NCBI GenBank assembly: GCA_020054205.1
Contig: JAGVLS010000008.1
Coordinates: 1 to 47,400 of the forward strand
DNA from: Candidatus Obscuribacterales bacterium
GTDB taxonomy: Bacteria > Cyanobacteriota > Vampirovibrionia > Obscuribacterales > Obscuribacteraceae
Reading direction: 5' to 3'
Length of the DNA: 47,400 nucleotides
Below are positions 1 to 8,557 of this stretch, piece after piece. Below the pieces are notes generated by a model, which saw only the letters and a program-made list of their open reading frames with translations, had not been told where the DNA came from and ran no database searches. How positions within the stretch are numbered: the stretch's first letter is position 1; each line of letters starts with the position of its first letter. The translations under genes were made by a program, and so were the position numbers.

Positions 1-146
1 GCCCTCCTTCTAACTTATCCCCTTTTTTACCTTGGCTTTCTAAATCCATTCCTCAGCTATCAACGGCTTAGATAACATGCTTTACTGAGGTTATACCTTA
101 AACCAATCTTCTTACTATATAGTTTAGTGAACCAATGCCACAAAAA

Positions 147-188
147 GATAACCGGGTTGATAGATGTTTTCTATCAGACCCGGTTATC
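147..188 (-). terminator. Intrinsic terminator of the metallopeptidase operon
   Basis: An 11-bp perfect GC-containing stem (GATAACCGGGT with ACCCGGTTATC) continues, after a one-base bulge, into a 6-bp inner stem (TGATAG with CTATCA) around a short loop. Read on the minus strand it lies about 45 nt past the stop codon of the M13 peptidase and is followed by TTTTT (AAAAA at 142-146 on the plus strand). This is a strong rho-independent terminator closing the operon that runs leftwards from 6135. Confidence 0.85.
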
Positions 189-231
189 AAAAGATCAAAT
201 ACTACCAACAATTACTTGCGCGGCAAATGCA

Positions 232-2208
232 TTACCAAAGCTGGCAACGTTTATCCGGTGGCAACATCATTGGGCAATCGTCTGGCAAACCAAAAGCAAT
301 TGGAAATTCAGGTACATTTGCAAGAGTGCCATTAGTTCTGAATCTACCCATTGGGTGAGGATCGGTTTTCACTTGCAATTGTGCAAATTCAGGACGTTCT
401 TTACCTGCCCAAATTTGAGCAAAAGCAATAAAGAATCTTTGCTCAGGTGTAAAGCCATGAGCATCTTTGTCTTGCGGCTTATCTTTTTTAAGCGCTTTTT
501 GCAAAGCGCGATAGGCAAGACTGACACCACCCAAATCAGCTGCTGCCTCACCACAAACAAGCTCACCACTTAAGTGCTCGCCAGTTTCAATTTGGAACGC
601 ACTATATTGGTCTTTAATTAATGCCATGCGGCGAGCAAATTCAACTTTATCTTCATCAGTCCACCAATTATTCAAATTACCTTGCTCATCAAATTTACAA
701 CCCTTATCATCAAAGCCGTGTGTAATTTCATGAGCAATTACAGCACCAATACCACCATAATTGCTAGCATCATCAGCCAAGACATCAAAGAATGGTGGTT
801 GCAAAATAGCTGCTGGAAAAACTATTTCATTTAACTGTGGAGAATAATAAGCATTCACTGTCTGTGGATACATATGCCATTCAGATCTATCCACCGGTTT
901 GCCAATTTTTGCTAAGTCTTGCTTAGTAGCAAAAGTATTAGCACGCAATACATTACCCACATACGAACATCTATCAATTTTCAAAGAGCGATAATCCGTC
1001 CATTTATCAGGGTAGCCAATTTTGGTTTTAAATGTGCCAAGTTTTGTCAGAGCATTTTTACGCGTTGTTTCAGACATCCAAGCAGCTGCCACTATAGACG
1101 CACGCACTTCTTCAGTAACATTAGCGACTAATTGAAGCATGCGTGCCTTGGCTTCAGCCGGGAAGTGTTCACGCACATAAACTTCTCCGACGGCCTCACC
1201 TAGACATTCGTCTACTGTTGCCACCACTCGCTTCCAGCGTGGTTGCAATTCTTTTGTGCCTTGCAAAGTTTTTCCATAAAACTCAAAGGCCAAATTTACA
1301 AATTCAGAAGAAAGATACTTTGCAGTTACTCTAAGCAAATGCCAGCGAAGATAGGCGCGCAATTCCTCCATGCTATAACGCGACAACACTGCGCCTACTG
1401 CTCGGAAAAAGTCAGGCTGTCCAACATTTAAGTCTTGAAGCTTCTTTACACCTAATTGGGCCAAATAACGCTTAACCGGAAATTGCGGAAACAAAGCTTG
1501 CCATTCAGCGACAGACATCTTATGATATCTGTTCTCTGGATCACGCATTTCTTCCTTTTTCAAAGAAGCTGTAGCCAAATCTGTCTCAATTGCCAGTATT
1601 GCATCAGCTGCTTCTTGTGCATCCTGAAGACTATCCCCTAAAAGTACACACATAGATCCAATATGTGCACGGTACTTTTGTCGTATCTCTATGCTTCTTG
1701 CATCTTCTGCTAAGTAATATTCGCGATCGGGCAAACCAAGTCCACCTTGACTCGCATTGGCAATAACAGTACTGCTATTTTTTAGATCGGGGCTGACATA
1801 GAAAGCAAATAAAACGTTTGGTCCACACAAATGCAAATGTGCAACCACATCCGCTAATTGTCCAGGTGTGCGTACGCGGGCAATTCTTTTCAGCTCAGAT
1901 GCCAAAGCAGCAATACCTGCTTCTTCAATTTTGACTTCATCCATGCCACTATGATACAAATCACCAATTTTGCGATCATTGCTATTAGATTTAGCAGTGG
2001 TATCTGCGGCTGCTTTTTGCAAAATGCTATGCACTGTTTCTAATGACTGCTCTCTTAGAACGAGAAATGTTCCCCACCTAGGATAAGCAGCAGGGATTTC
2101 CATTTTGTCTAGGTACGCCCCATTAGCATAACGGTAAAAATCTTGACCAGGATCTGCTGCTAAGTCCATATTGTCAAATTGAATTCCATGTGTATTACTT
2201 GCAACCAT
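232..2208 (-). CDS. M13 family zinc metallopeptidase (neprilysin/PepO-like)
   Basis: The 658-residue protein has the full M13 layout: a long helical N-terminal half (peptidase M13_N) and a catalytic C-terminal domain. Visible motifs are the substrate-binding NAYYSP (about residues 452-457), the zinc motif HEITH (493-497) with FDDKG after it, and E554 in GEAAADLGG, the third zinc ligand plus the supporting Asp of this family (usually GENIADLGG). It ends in CQLW, matching the usual CxxW terminus. There is no signal peptide or membrane anchor, so it is probably a cytoplasmic oligopeptidase like lactococcal PepO. AGGAGAG sits just before the ATG. It is the last gene of the operon, 38 nt after tldE. 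The substrate is unknown; M13 enzymes cleave oligopeptides before hydrophobic residues. Confidence 0.95.
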   Translation of the reverse strand: MVASNTHGIQFDNMDLAADPGQDFYRYANGAYLDKMEIPAAYPRWGTFLVLREQSLETVHSILQKAAADTTAKSNSNDRKIGDLYHSGMDEVKIEEAGIAALASELKRIARVRTPGQLADVVAHLHLCGPNVLFAFYVSPDLKNSSTVIANASQGGLGLPDREYYLAEDARSIEIRQKYRAHIGSMCVLLGDSLQDAQEAADAILAIETDLATASLKKEEMRDPENRYHKMSVAEWQALFPQFPVKRYLAQLGVKKLQDLNVGQPDFFRAVGAVLSRYSMEELRAYLRWHLLRVTAKYLSSEFVNLAFEFYGKTLQGTKELQPRWKRVVATVDECLGEAVGEVYVREHFPAEAKARMLQLVANVTEEVRASIVAAAWMSETTRKNALTKLGTFKTKIGYPDKWTDYRSLKIDRCSYVGNVLRANTFATKQDLAKIGKPVDRSEWHMYPQTVNAYYSPQLNEIVFPAAILQPPFFDVLADDASNYGGIGAVIAHEITHGFDDKGCKFDEQGNLNNWWTDEDKVEFARRMALIKDQYSAFQIETGEHLSGELVCGEAAADLGGVSLAYRALQKALKKDKPQDKDAHGFTPEQRFFIAFAQIWAGKERPEFAQLQVKTDPHPMGRFRTNGTLANVPEFPIAFGLPDDCPMMLPPDKRCQLW

Positions 2209-2246
2209 GGTAACTCTCCTAAATCTATTTTTTTGCGATTTAAGTT

Positions 2247-3617
2247 TTAGAAGTGCGTGGTTGATGAGAATCGGAAACGTTCGATTTTCATTGGGGGTAC
2301 AACCGCGCCAATGGCGCTTTCTTCGCCAGCAGCTAATACTGCTGGACCAAGAGCAACAACATTGTTTAAAACCTCAATTAAACTAATATTAAAACGCATG
2401 TTTTTCAAACCACGTTTTAATTTGCCATTTTCAACCAGAAAAGTCCCGTCTCGGGTCATGCCGGTAATAACTTTTTCATTGGCATCCACTTCATTGGTAT
2501 ACCAAGCACGTGTAAGTAAAATACCTCTTTCAGTAGAAGCAATCATATCTTCAAGGGAAGTATCGCCACCTTCAACAACCAAATTAATCGGGCATTCATC
2601 AACCACGTTTGGTTGCTCGGTGCAATGCCCTGTTGGCAAACCACCCATGGTTTTAGCGCTACGGCGTCCCATTACCGGGCGTTGAATTATGCCGTTTTTA
2701 ACCAATACAACTTTACGTCTAGACAGTCCTTCTTCATCAAATGTATTGCCATATTGAAATGGGTGATAAACATTGTCAGAGATAGTAATATTATCACCCA
2801 ATACTTTTATACCAATTTTGCCAGCAAAACAGGACAATCCGTCGATATGTCCAGTGCCAGTAAAATCAAGACCACCCCATAAAAAGCAGAGCAAATCGAG
2901 AGTGGCAGAAGGCTCTAATATGACAGTGTATCGACCGGGTCGCATGGTAATTGGATTGCGACTTAGTTTTGCTTTGCGTACAGCAATTTCAGCTAATTTG
3001 ATTGGATCAACTTGATCATATTGCCAATGTGTAGATTTTGCCCAACCGGATGAGCTGCCACCAGTCATAGTAATAGAACATTCAACTTCAGTTCCACGTT
3101 CACAGTGATAAAGTCCCTTAGAATTACCAATGGCATTAATGTCTTCGCCCGCCGAGAAAACCCCAGCAGCGGTTAATTTGTTTTTCTTAGCAATTTCTAT
3201 GATTGACTTAACAACCCGTCCACGTTCGGTTGCATCAATTGTTGTTGCTGATCTATCAAATGATTTTACGCGTTGCAAAGCTTGTGTACGCTTATTTGGA
3301 CGCACAAGTGGCATTGCTCTTGTTGTTGCATCAGATAAATTACGAGCTATGGCAATAGCGCAATCAACACTTTGACGCATGCCAGCTTTAGTTAAGTCTT
3401 CAGTAAGAATATGTCCTTGTCGTCCATTTACGATTACACGCACTGCTGCACAAGCATTGCTCAATGGGGAAATATGTTGGGTCATGCCATTATTAGCAAA
3501 ACGGGCAGTAGCTTGATTATCATCAGAAAGAGCAATTTCCACACCACTAGCACAAGTACTTTCACCATATTTCACTGCATAGTCTATAACTGATTTGCAC
3601 TGCTTTCTAGTAAGCAT
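2247..3617 (-). CDS. tldE: TldE/PmbA-like subunit of the TldD/E protease
   Basis: About 456 residues, PmbA/TldE family throughout, including the FAGKIG and TMGGLPTGHCTEQPN segments near the middle and C-terminus. The HExxxH zinc motif found in its neighbour TldD is absent, as expected for TldE, which forms a heterodimer in which only TldD is catalytic. The complex unfolds and degrades small peptides and in enterobacteria removes the microcin B17 leader and cleaves the CcdA antitoxin. The start is placed at the ATG at 3617 because GGGGG lies 7 nt upstream; an ATG at 3635 that overlaps the tldD stop is an alternative. Translation is probably coupled to tldD. Confidence 0.92.
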   Translation of the reverse strand: MLTRKQCKSVIDYAVKYGESTCASGVEIALSDDNQATARFANNGMTQHISPLSNACAAVRVIVNGRQGHILTEDLTKAGMRQSVDCAIAIARNLSDATTRAMPLVRPNKRTQALQRVKSFDRSATTIDATERGRVVKSIIEIAKKNKLTAAGVFSAGEDINAIGNSKGLYHCERGTEVECSITMTGGSSSGWAKSTHWQYDQVDPIKLAEIAVRKAKLSRNPITMRPGRYTVILEPSATLDLLCFLWGGLDFTGTGHIDGLSCFAGKIGIKVLGDNITISDNVYHPFQYGNTFDEEGLSRRKVVLVKNGIIQRPVMGRRSAKTMGGLPTGHCTEQPNVVDECPINLVVEGGDTSLEDMIASTERGILLTRAWYTNEVDANEKVITGMTRDGTFLVENGKLKRGLKNMRFNISLIEVLNNVVALGPAVLAAGEESAIGAVVPPMKIERFRFSSTTHF

Positions 3618-3634
3618 ATTATTACCCCCTTTCA

Positions 3635-5098
3635 TTAGCGACGTGACATTGCCACGCCAACACCGACATTGCGGAAACGTGCTGGTGGACATCCATGAGC
3701 AGTACCAATTGTCTGTACTGGTTGTCCTTTACCACAATTAGGAACTCCCCAATAAATAAGTTCTTCCGGACCACAAATGGCATCACAAGATTTCCAAAAT
3801 CTGTGGGTAATACCACCATAACTTGGGTCTTTAAAAATGCGTGTGCGTTTGCCTTTCTTTATTTCCCATGCAATTTCAGTGCTGAACTGAAAGTTCAAAC
3901 GCATACTATCAATAGACCAACATTTGACAGTGTCAAACAAAATGCCATCGCGAGTATCAGCAATAAGATCTTCAAGGCTACCAGCATCCCCTGGTTCAAG
4001 TGACACATTACCCATGCGAATAAGCGGCATGCAGGCACATGATTCTGCTCTCATCGAGCCAACAGAATATTCCATACCAAGTTTATGCGCTGTTTCTCGC
4101 GATGTTAGATAGCCGCTAAAAATGCCGTTTTCGATTAAGTGCACTTTCTTTGTTTGCACACCTTCATCATCAAAAGGCATAGAACCTAATGAGCCTGGCA
4201 CATTTGGATCGGATACTAGATTGACAATTTCTGAACCATAGCGATATCGCTTTAGTCTGTTGGGCGTCAAGAATGATGCACCAGCATAATTAGCTTCTTC
4301 GCTAGCACCAACAAGTCTATCCAATTCACATGCATGTCCACATGACTCGTGAATTTGCAAAGCTAATTGATTGCCAGCAAGAATTATCGCCGTGTTTTTT
4401 TGCGGACAAATCGGCGCAGTAACAAGAGCTGCTGCCTCTTGCCCTATTCTTTCAGCATGTTCAAAAGGGTTCCATTTAGCAATTACTTCAAAACCAGCTA
4501 ACTCATATTGTCCGCCAGAATTAGGAAATGATCTTTGTTGAAATTCTTCATTACCCTTTTGCGCATGAGCATCAAAACCAAAACCAGAACTAATGACAGT
4601 TTGTTCTATGCACGAGCCGGCAGTTGACATAAAAAGCTTTTCTTCCTTAGAAAACTGCATTTCTCCTTCAACTAATTTTACCCGGCGTGCTTTCTTTGCC
4701 AATTTTGCACAAGCAATTAATATGCCTGTCTTTTCATCGATGCTAACAGTGAATGGATCTATCGTATGTGGCGATATATAACGACAATTATAAGCTGGCT
4801 CTGGTACTAATTGCACAGGCATATCCATGCACTTAGCGCTGATAGCACCAGCTTCAATTGCTGCTTCTACTGCTTTGCCAACGGACTCTCGCGTCAATTT
4901 TCCTGCTACAGAAAAACCCCACCCACCATTAACCAAAACTCTTATGCCAAGCCCAAATCCATCTCCTTCACTTACGCACGCTACTTCCATGTCTTTTGTC
5001 GATATGGCTTGGGATTTTACATACGCCACTCTTACATCAGCATAGCTTGCCCCTCGATTTAAAGCTAAGTCAAGAGCAAATTCGGCAATGCCTTTCAT
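3635..5098 (-). CDS. tldD: TldD zinc metalloprotease subunit
   Basis: The 487-residue protein carries the TldD signature HESCGH (HExxxH), near residue 255, inside LQIHESCGHACELDRL. His, Glu and His of this motif and a later Cys-rich region (SCACMPLIRMGN) bind zinc in known TldD structures. The start at 5098 is chosen because GGAGGAG lies just upstream; a longer reading from 5119 would bury that site. The gene is followed immediately by tldE, so both halves of the heterodimer are made together. Cytoplasmic, no signal peptide. In this operon it sits between two other predicted metallopeptidases, which suggests a peptide-turnover role, though the substrate cannot be read from sequence. Confidence 0.95.
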   Translation of the reverse strand: MKGIAEFALDLALNRGASYADVRVAYVKSQAISTKDMEVACVSEGDGFGLGIRVLVNGGWGFSVAGKLTRESVGKAVEAAIEAGAISAKCMDMPVQLVPEPAYNCRYISPHTIDPFTVSIDEKTGILIACAKLAKKARRVKLVEGEMQFSKEEKLFMSTAGSCIEQTVISSGFGFDAHAQKGNEEFQQRSFPNSGGQYELAGFEVIAKWNPFEHAERIGQEAAALVTAPICPQKNTAIILAGNQLALQIHESCGHACELDRLVGASEEANYAGASFLTPNRLKRYRYGSEIVNLVSDPNVPGSLGSMPFDDEGVQTKKVHLIENGIFSGYLTSRETAHKLGMEYSVGSMRAESCACMPLIRMGNVSLEPGDAGSLEDLIADTRDGILFDTVKCWSIDSMRLNFQFSTEIAWEIKKGKRTRIFKDPSYGGITHRFWKSCDAICGPEELIYWGVPNCGKGQPVQTIGTAHGCPPARFRNVGVGVAMSRR

Positions 5099-5120
5099 AA
5101 CCGTCTCCTCCATCAGCAAA

Positions 5121-5145
5121 ACAAAGCGCTTTGGAAACGCTTTGT
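5121..5145 (-). other. Short intercistronic hairpin before tldD
   Basis: ACAAAGCG and CGCTTTGT form an 8-bp perfect stem with a 9-nt loop in the 47-nt gap between the upstream HEWAH gene and tldD. There is no U-run after it on the minus strand, so it looks like an mRNA stability or processing element rather than a terminator. Confidence 0.5.
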
Positions 5146-6135
5146 CTACACCGCCATTGTTGTTTTCTTTTGCAGAGCTGTAATTTTTGTTTGTTTATCG
5201 GCTAAAAATTCTTCTGCCCTTTTTGCTATTGCTTGTTTTACATGCAATAGTCTCTTTTGAATTACATCAAAACAAATGCTTCTCGGGTGAGCTTCATTAC
5301 CGAGTACATTTCTCAACACTTCAAAAAATGCCATGGTTCTCACTGGAGCCTTTTGAGCCATATCAATAAACAATTGCCCGCTAGTACCAAGCAAATGTTC
5401 AGCCAATATCGCCATATGCTCTGCATAGCTACGTAGCATATAAAAGAGCGGAACGTAATAACCCCTTTCAAGCTCAATAGCTGCATCAAGCAAATTTAAA
5501 TCTTCTTGTGACAAAGTATCTCTTAAAGCATGTGCCCACTCATGAACCATGTCTTTAAAAAGATACTGGTCATTATCCCTGACAAAAAACATCACGTCGT
5601 GGTTTGGCTCAATAGCCGCCTGTGAAATAAATCCATTTTGATAAGTTTGCCGAACCCAAGCATCTTCCGGGTTATGAAAGTCGAAAAGAAAAACATTAGG
5701 GATAAGATTGCTATCTGGCAACATATCCAAGCAAAGAACAATATCTTCTGGCAAAGCCCTATTGCCATAATTATGTGCTTTTAATTCTTGTTCTCGCTGA
5801 GCTACGTCGGGCATGCTACGAATTTGTCTCACAACATCTAAAACAAGCGCGTATTCACAAGGCACAATAATTTTTGTGTTGTGTCCACTAACAGAATAAA
5901 CATACACATCTTGCTTCACAAAAACTAATCCGCGTAAACAAAAGTCAGCATAATCAACAAATGGTGTTTGAGCATTTGCATTTGCTGTTTTAATTGCCAT
6001 TTCTTGCTTAACACAATCAACAAGTCTTGCTTGCATTTCATGCATCTCAAACTTGTTAGCGACTTGCATGGTTAAGTCGTCAGTCAAGTCATAAGACAAA
6101 GTGTTTTCTGCGCTTTGCTCAATATTTGCAGACAT
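5146..6135 (-). CDS. Unrecognised protein with an HEWAH zinc-protease motif
   Basis: About 329 residues; I do not recognise the family. The centre holds DMVHEWAHALRDTL, in which HEWAH (about 198-202) fits the HExxH zinc-binding and catalytic motif. Downstream, SYAEHMAILAEH supplies glutamates (about 239 and 246) that could be the third zinc ligand, as in gluzincins. The N-terminal 190 residues are mixed alpha/beta without a recognisable domain, and there is no signal peptide or membrane segment. AGGAGAAAACC precedes the ATG at 6135, deciding this start over the ORF start 18 nt upstream. As first gene of the operon with tldD, tldE and an M13 peptidase, a peptidase role is likely but inferred. 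Confidence 0.6.
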   Translation of the reverse strand: MSANIEQSAENTLSYDLTDDLTMQVANKFEMHEMQARLVDCVKQEMAIKTANANAQTPFVDYADFCLRGLVFVKQDVYVYSVSGHNTKIIVPCEYALVLDVVRQIRSMPDVAQREQELKAHNYGNRALPEDIVLCLDMLPDSNLIPNVFLFDFHNPEDAWVRQTYQNGFISQAAIEPNHDVMFFVRDNDQYLFKDMVHEWAHALRDTLSQEDLNLLDAAIELERGYYVPLFYMLRSYAEHMAILAEHLLGTSGQLFIDMAQKAPVRTMAFFEVLRNVLGNEAHPRSICFDVIQKRLLHVKQAIAKRAEEFLADKQTKITALQKKTTMAV

Positions 6136-6705
6136 GGTTTTCTCCTCAGGCAATTACCCTTGAGTTAATACCGTTGGATCTTTTAGATCTATTACTGTTA
6201 CTGACAAGTAGTTAGTTAGTTTTTCTGCTTAGATTTTCTTTTTTGATCTTAATTAAGAAGAGATGAAGTGATTGGCATAATCTAGCTGTTAAGAGATACT
6301 CTAAGCAATTATTCTTAGCGCAGGTTAATAAAACAGCAAAGCATTGTCTTTACTAAAATATCCATGTTGTGGAGATAAATAGGAACAAAAGCTAATTTTT
6401 CTACTGTCCTATTTCGAGATGTTAATAGTTACGCAATCTGTGCTAGTTAAAGTTTTCAAGCGTTTAACACCTTTATTGCCTAGCTTTTTGATATTTATCC
6501 AAAATTTTTGCCCAGCATTTTTCTCTATTAATAGAAAAACACTTGCTAATAGGAGCTGGTTTTCATTAGCTTAAAGATCTGATTCTAATTCTGATCTGTT
6601 AAAAAAAGGACTTTTTTAATTACAACCCCAAAATAGGCTTATAAACTCCTACCATGCTTATACAATGGCTTTTGATTCAATCATCAAAGGTGTAAAGGAG
6701 CTCAT
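6136..6705. other. Non-coding divergent promoter region
   Basis: About 570 bases, very AT-rich, between the minus-strand metallopeptidase operon and the plus-strand channel gene. It should hold both promoters, but I could not pick a convincing pair of -35/-10 boxes. Near 6599-6620 an A-run and a T-run face each other (AAAAAAAGGACTTTTTT), which could form a weak hairpin. I see no gene, RNA or known riboswitch here. Confidence 0.4.
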
Positions 6706-7350
6706 ATGCTTTCCTTCCTCAGGTCAATACCGCAAACATTGCGCAAACTTTTGCCAACATTCATCTTGCTCGCTTTAGTGTACTTAGCGGGCGGCACTGA
6801 TGTGTTCAGCGCTCGTGTTCGATTAATGGTGACAAAGATTTTTCAAGACTATGCCGATAAAGCAGCACCGATTCTCGTCAATGTGCTTATTGCAGCTATT
6901 GTGGCAATTATTCTTTGGCTCTTGTACACACCGGTTTTAGGCATGGTGCAAAGGGTTTTGCAAAAAGCTGAAGTTAGTACAAAAGGCTATACATTGGCTA
7001 TTCAAGTTTTAAAGCTTGTTTATACTATGGGCGCCTTCTTTATCGTGTTTACATTTTTTGCCCCAGACTTATCGGGCAAATTTATGCTTGGCTTTGGTGT
7101 ATTAGGAGCTGCTGCCACACTGGCTTTAAAGGATATTACCAATGATGTTTTTTCTGGGCTGATGTTGCAATTTTCTCAAAAACTAAACATTGGTGATGAG
7201 ATTTTGCTTGTCGGCACAGAAGATGTCAAAGGAAAAATTGTAGAGCTTGGTTGGTTTTCCATCACTTTGCAAACTGATGATGGACGCGTTGTTTTGCCAA
7301 ACCGTGAAGCCGGCGCCAAACCCTTGAAAGTGATTGGCAAACACAGATAA
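6706..7350 (+). CDS. Small MscS-family mechanosensitive channel-like protein
   Basis: The 214-residue protein has membrane segments near residues 14-33, 55-78 and 105-125, followed by the MscS core: a Gly/Ala-rich pore-helix region (GFGVLGAAATLALKDITNDVFSG), then the beta domain (IGDEILLVGTEDVKGKIVELGWFSITLQTDDGRVVLPNRE). It stops soon after the beta domain, so the C-terminal alpha/beta vestibule of E. coli MscS is missing. AAGGAG lies 8 nt before the ATG. Proteins of this family open on membrane tension to release solutes during osmotic downshock; whether this short form gates the same way is unknown. It is monocistronic. Confidence 0.85.
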   Translation: MLSFLRSIPQTLRKLLPTFILLALVYLAGGTDVFSARVRLMVTKIFQDYADKAAPILVNVLIAAIVAIILWLLYTPVLGMVQRVLQKAEVSTKGYTLAIQVLKLVYTMGAFFIVFTFFAPDLSGKFMLGFGVLGAAATLALKDITNDVFSGLMLQFSQKLNIGDEILLVGTEDVKGKIVELGWFSITLQTDDGRVVLPNREAGAKPLKVIGKHR

Positions 7351-7376
7351 CAATTGCACGAAAAAAGACGTTAACA

Positions 7377-7419
7377 AAATTACGAGGCACAAGCACTTAA
7401 AACTTGTGCCTTGTAATTT
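7377..7419 (+). terminator. Long hairpin after the MscS-like gene
   Basis: AAATTACGAGGCACAAG and CTTGTGCCTTGTAATTT pair over 17 positions with one mismatch around a 9-nt loop, 26 nt after the channel stop codon. No clear U-run follows, so termination is likely but not certain. A TATAAT box at 7430-7435, just beyond, probably serves the next gene. Confidence 0.55.
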
Positions 7420-7468
7420 GCAAAATGGATATAATTAAAATAAATCTGTTACGGTAAAAACTTATTCT

Positions 7469-8557
7469 ATGAAAAATCGAGTTGCCAAAGTACAAAAATC
7501 TCTTCAAGAGCATAATTTAGATGCTCTACTCATTCGTGTTTTTGAATCAGATAATCAAAACGTCTTTTATTTAAGTGGTTTTGGCGGATCTTGCGCTGTG
7601 CTTTTAATTACAAAAAAGCATGCTTTTATCATTACTGATTCTCGTTACTTTGTACGAGTAGCTAAAGAATGTCCAAGCCTTAAACTAGTTAAGCATGAGC
7701 GCGGGCATAAAATTACAAAACACATTAATGACGCTTTGCAAATTGCTGGTTTAAAACCAACAGCACGTGTTGGTTTTGAAGCCGATCATGTTTCTGTCGA
7801 GTTATTACGTTCTTGGCGTAAAGAAATCAAAGCCAAGCTAACAGCAACCACACATTTAATTGAACGATTACGTCAATACAAAGACGAAGAAGAAATTTCT
7901 TTACTTGCTAAAGCTTGCAGCGCTACTTGTGCTGTCTATAAAGAAGTTGTTGCCATAATAAAACCAGGCATGTCAGAATCAGAAGTTGCTTTTGAATTAG
8001 ATATGCGCTTAAGAAAACATGGCGCATTAGGCAATAGTTTTCCTTCCATTGTTGCCAGTGGTCCTAATTCTGCAGTACCCCATCATGCAACAGGCAGTCG
8101 CAAACTAAAAGCTGGTGAGCCGGTTGTTTTAGATTTTGGTGGTTTATTTCCTGGTGGTTATTGTTCAGATATCACCAGAACTGTTTTTGTTCCAGGTAAA
8201 AAACCAAACGCTAAAATGATTGAAATATATAATATTGTTTTAGAAGCTAATAAAGCTGCCTTTAAGGCTTTGAAGCCAGGCATTCTTTGGCGTGAATATG
8301 ACAAAATTGCTCGTGATTATATAAGTGATGCTGGTTATGGTGAATTTTTTGGTCATGGTTTAGGTCATAGTCTTGGTTTAGTTGCTCATGATCCTTATGA
8401 CTATATGCACGATCCTTTTAAAGTTGGTATGGTGGTAACAGACGAACCTGGTATTTACATAGAAGGTTTTGGTGGTGTAAGAATTGAAGATGATGTTGTA
8501 ATTACAAAAAAAGGTGTGCGCAATTTAACTAATGCTGCACCATACTGGAAATTCTAG
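7469..8557 (+). CDS. M24 family aminopeptidase (Xaa-Pro peptidase-like)
   Basis: The 362-residue protein joins a creatinase/prolidase N-terminal domain (about 1-130) to a pita-bread M24 metallopeptidase domain. All five metal ligands are visible: D222 (VLDFGG), D234 (SDITRT), H296 (HGLGHS), E326 (DEPGIY) and E340 (RIEDD). The length and compact N-domain fit the short PepP/PepQ (YpdF/YqhT) group that removes N-terminal residues before proline or splits Xaa-Pro dipeptides. The enzyme is cytoplasmic and needs two divalent metal ions. No strong Shine-Dalgarno is seen; TATAAT lies 34 nt upstream. Its 3' end overlaps the convergent kinase gene by 29 bp. Confidence 0.92.
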   Translation: MKNRVAKVQKSLQEHNLDALLIRVFESDNQNVFYLSGFGGSCAVLLITKKHAFIITDSRYFVRVAKECPSLKLVKHERGHKITKHINDALQIAGLKPTARVGFEADHVSVELLRSWRKEIKAKLTATTHLIERLRQYKDEEEISLLAKACSATCAVYKEVVAIIKPGMSESEVAFELDMRLRKHGALGNSFPSIVASGPNSAVPHHATGSRKLKAGEPVVLDFGGLFPGGYCSDITRTVFVPGKKPNAKMIEIYNIVLEANKAAFKALKPGILWREYDKIARDYISDAGYGEFFGHGLGHSLGLVAHDPYDYMHDPFKVGMVVTDEPGIYIEGFGGVRIEDDVVITKKGVRNLTNAAPYWKF

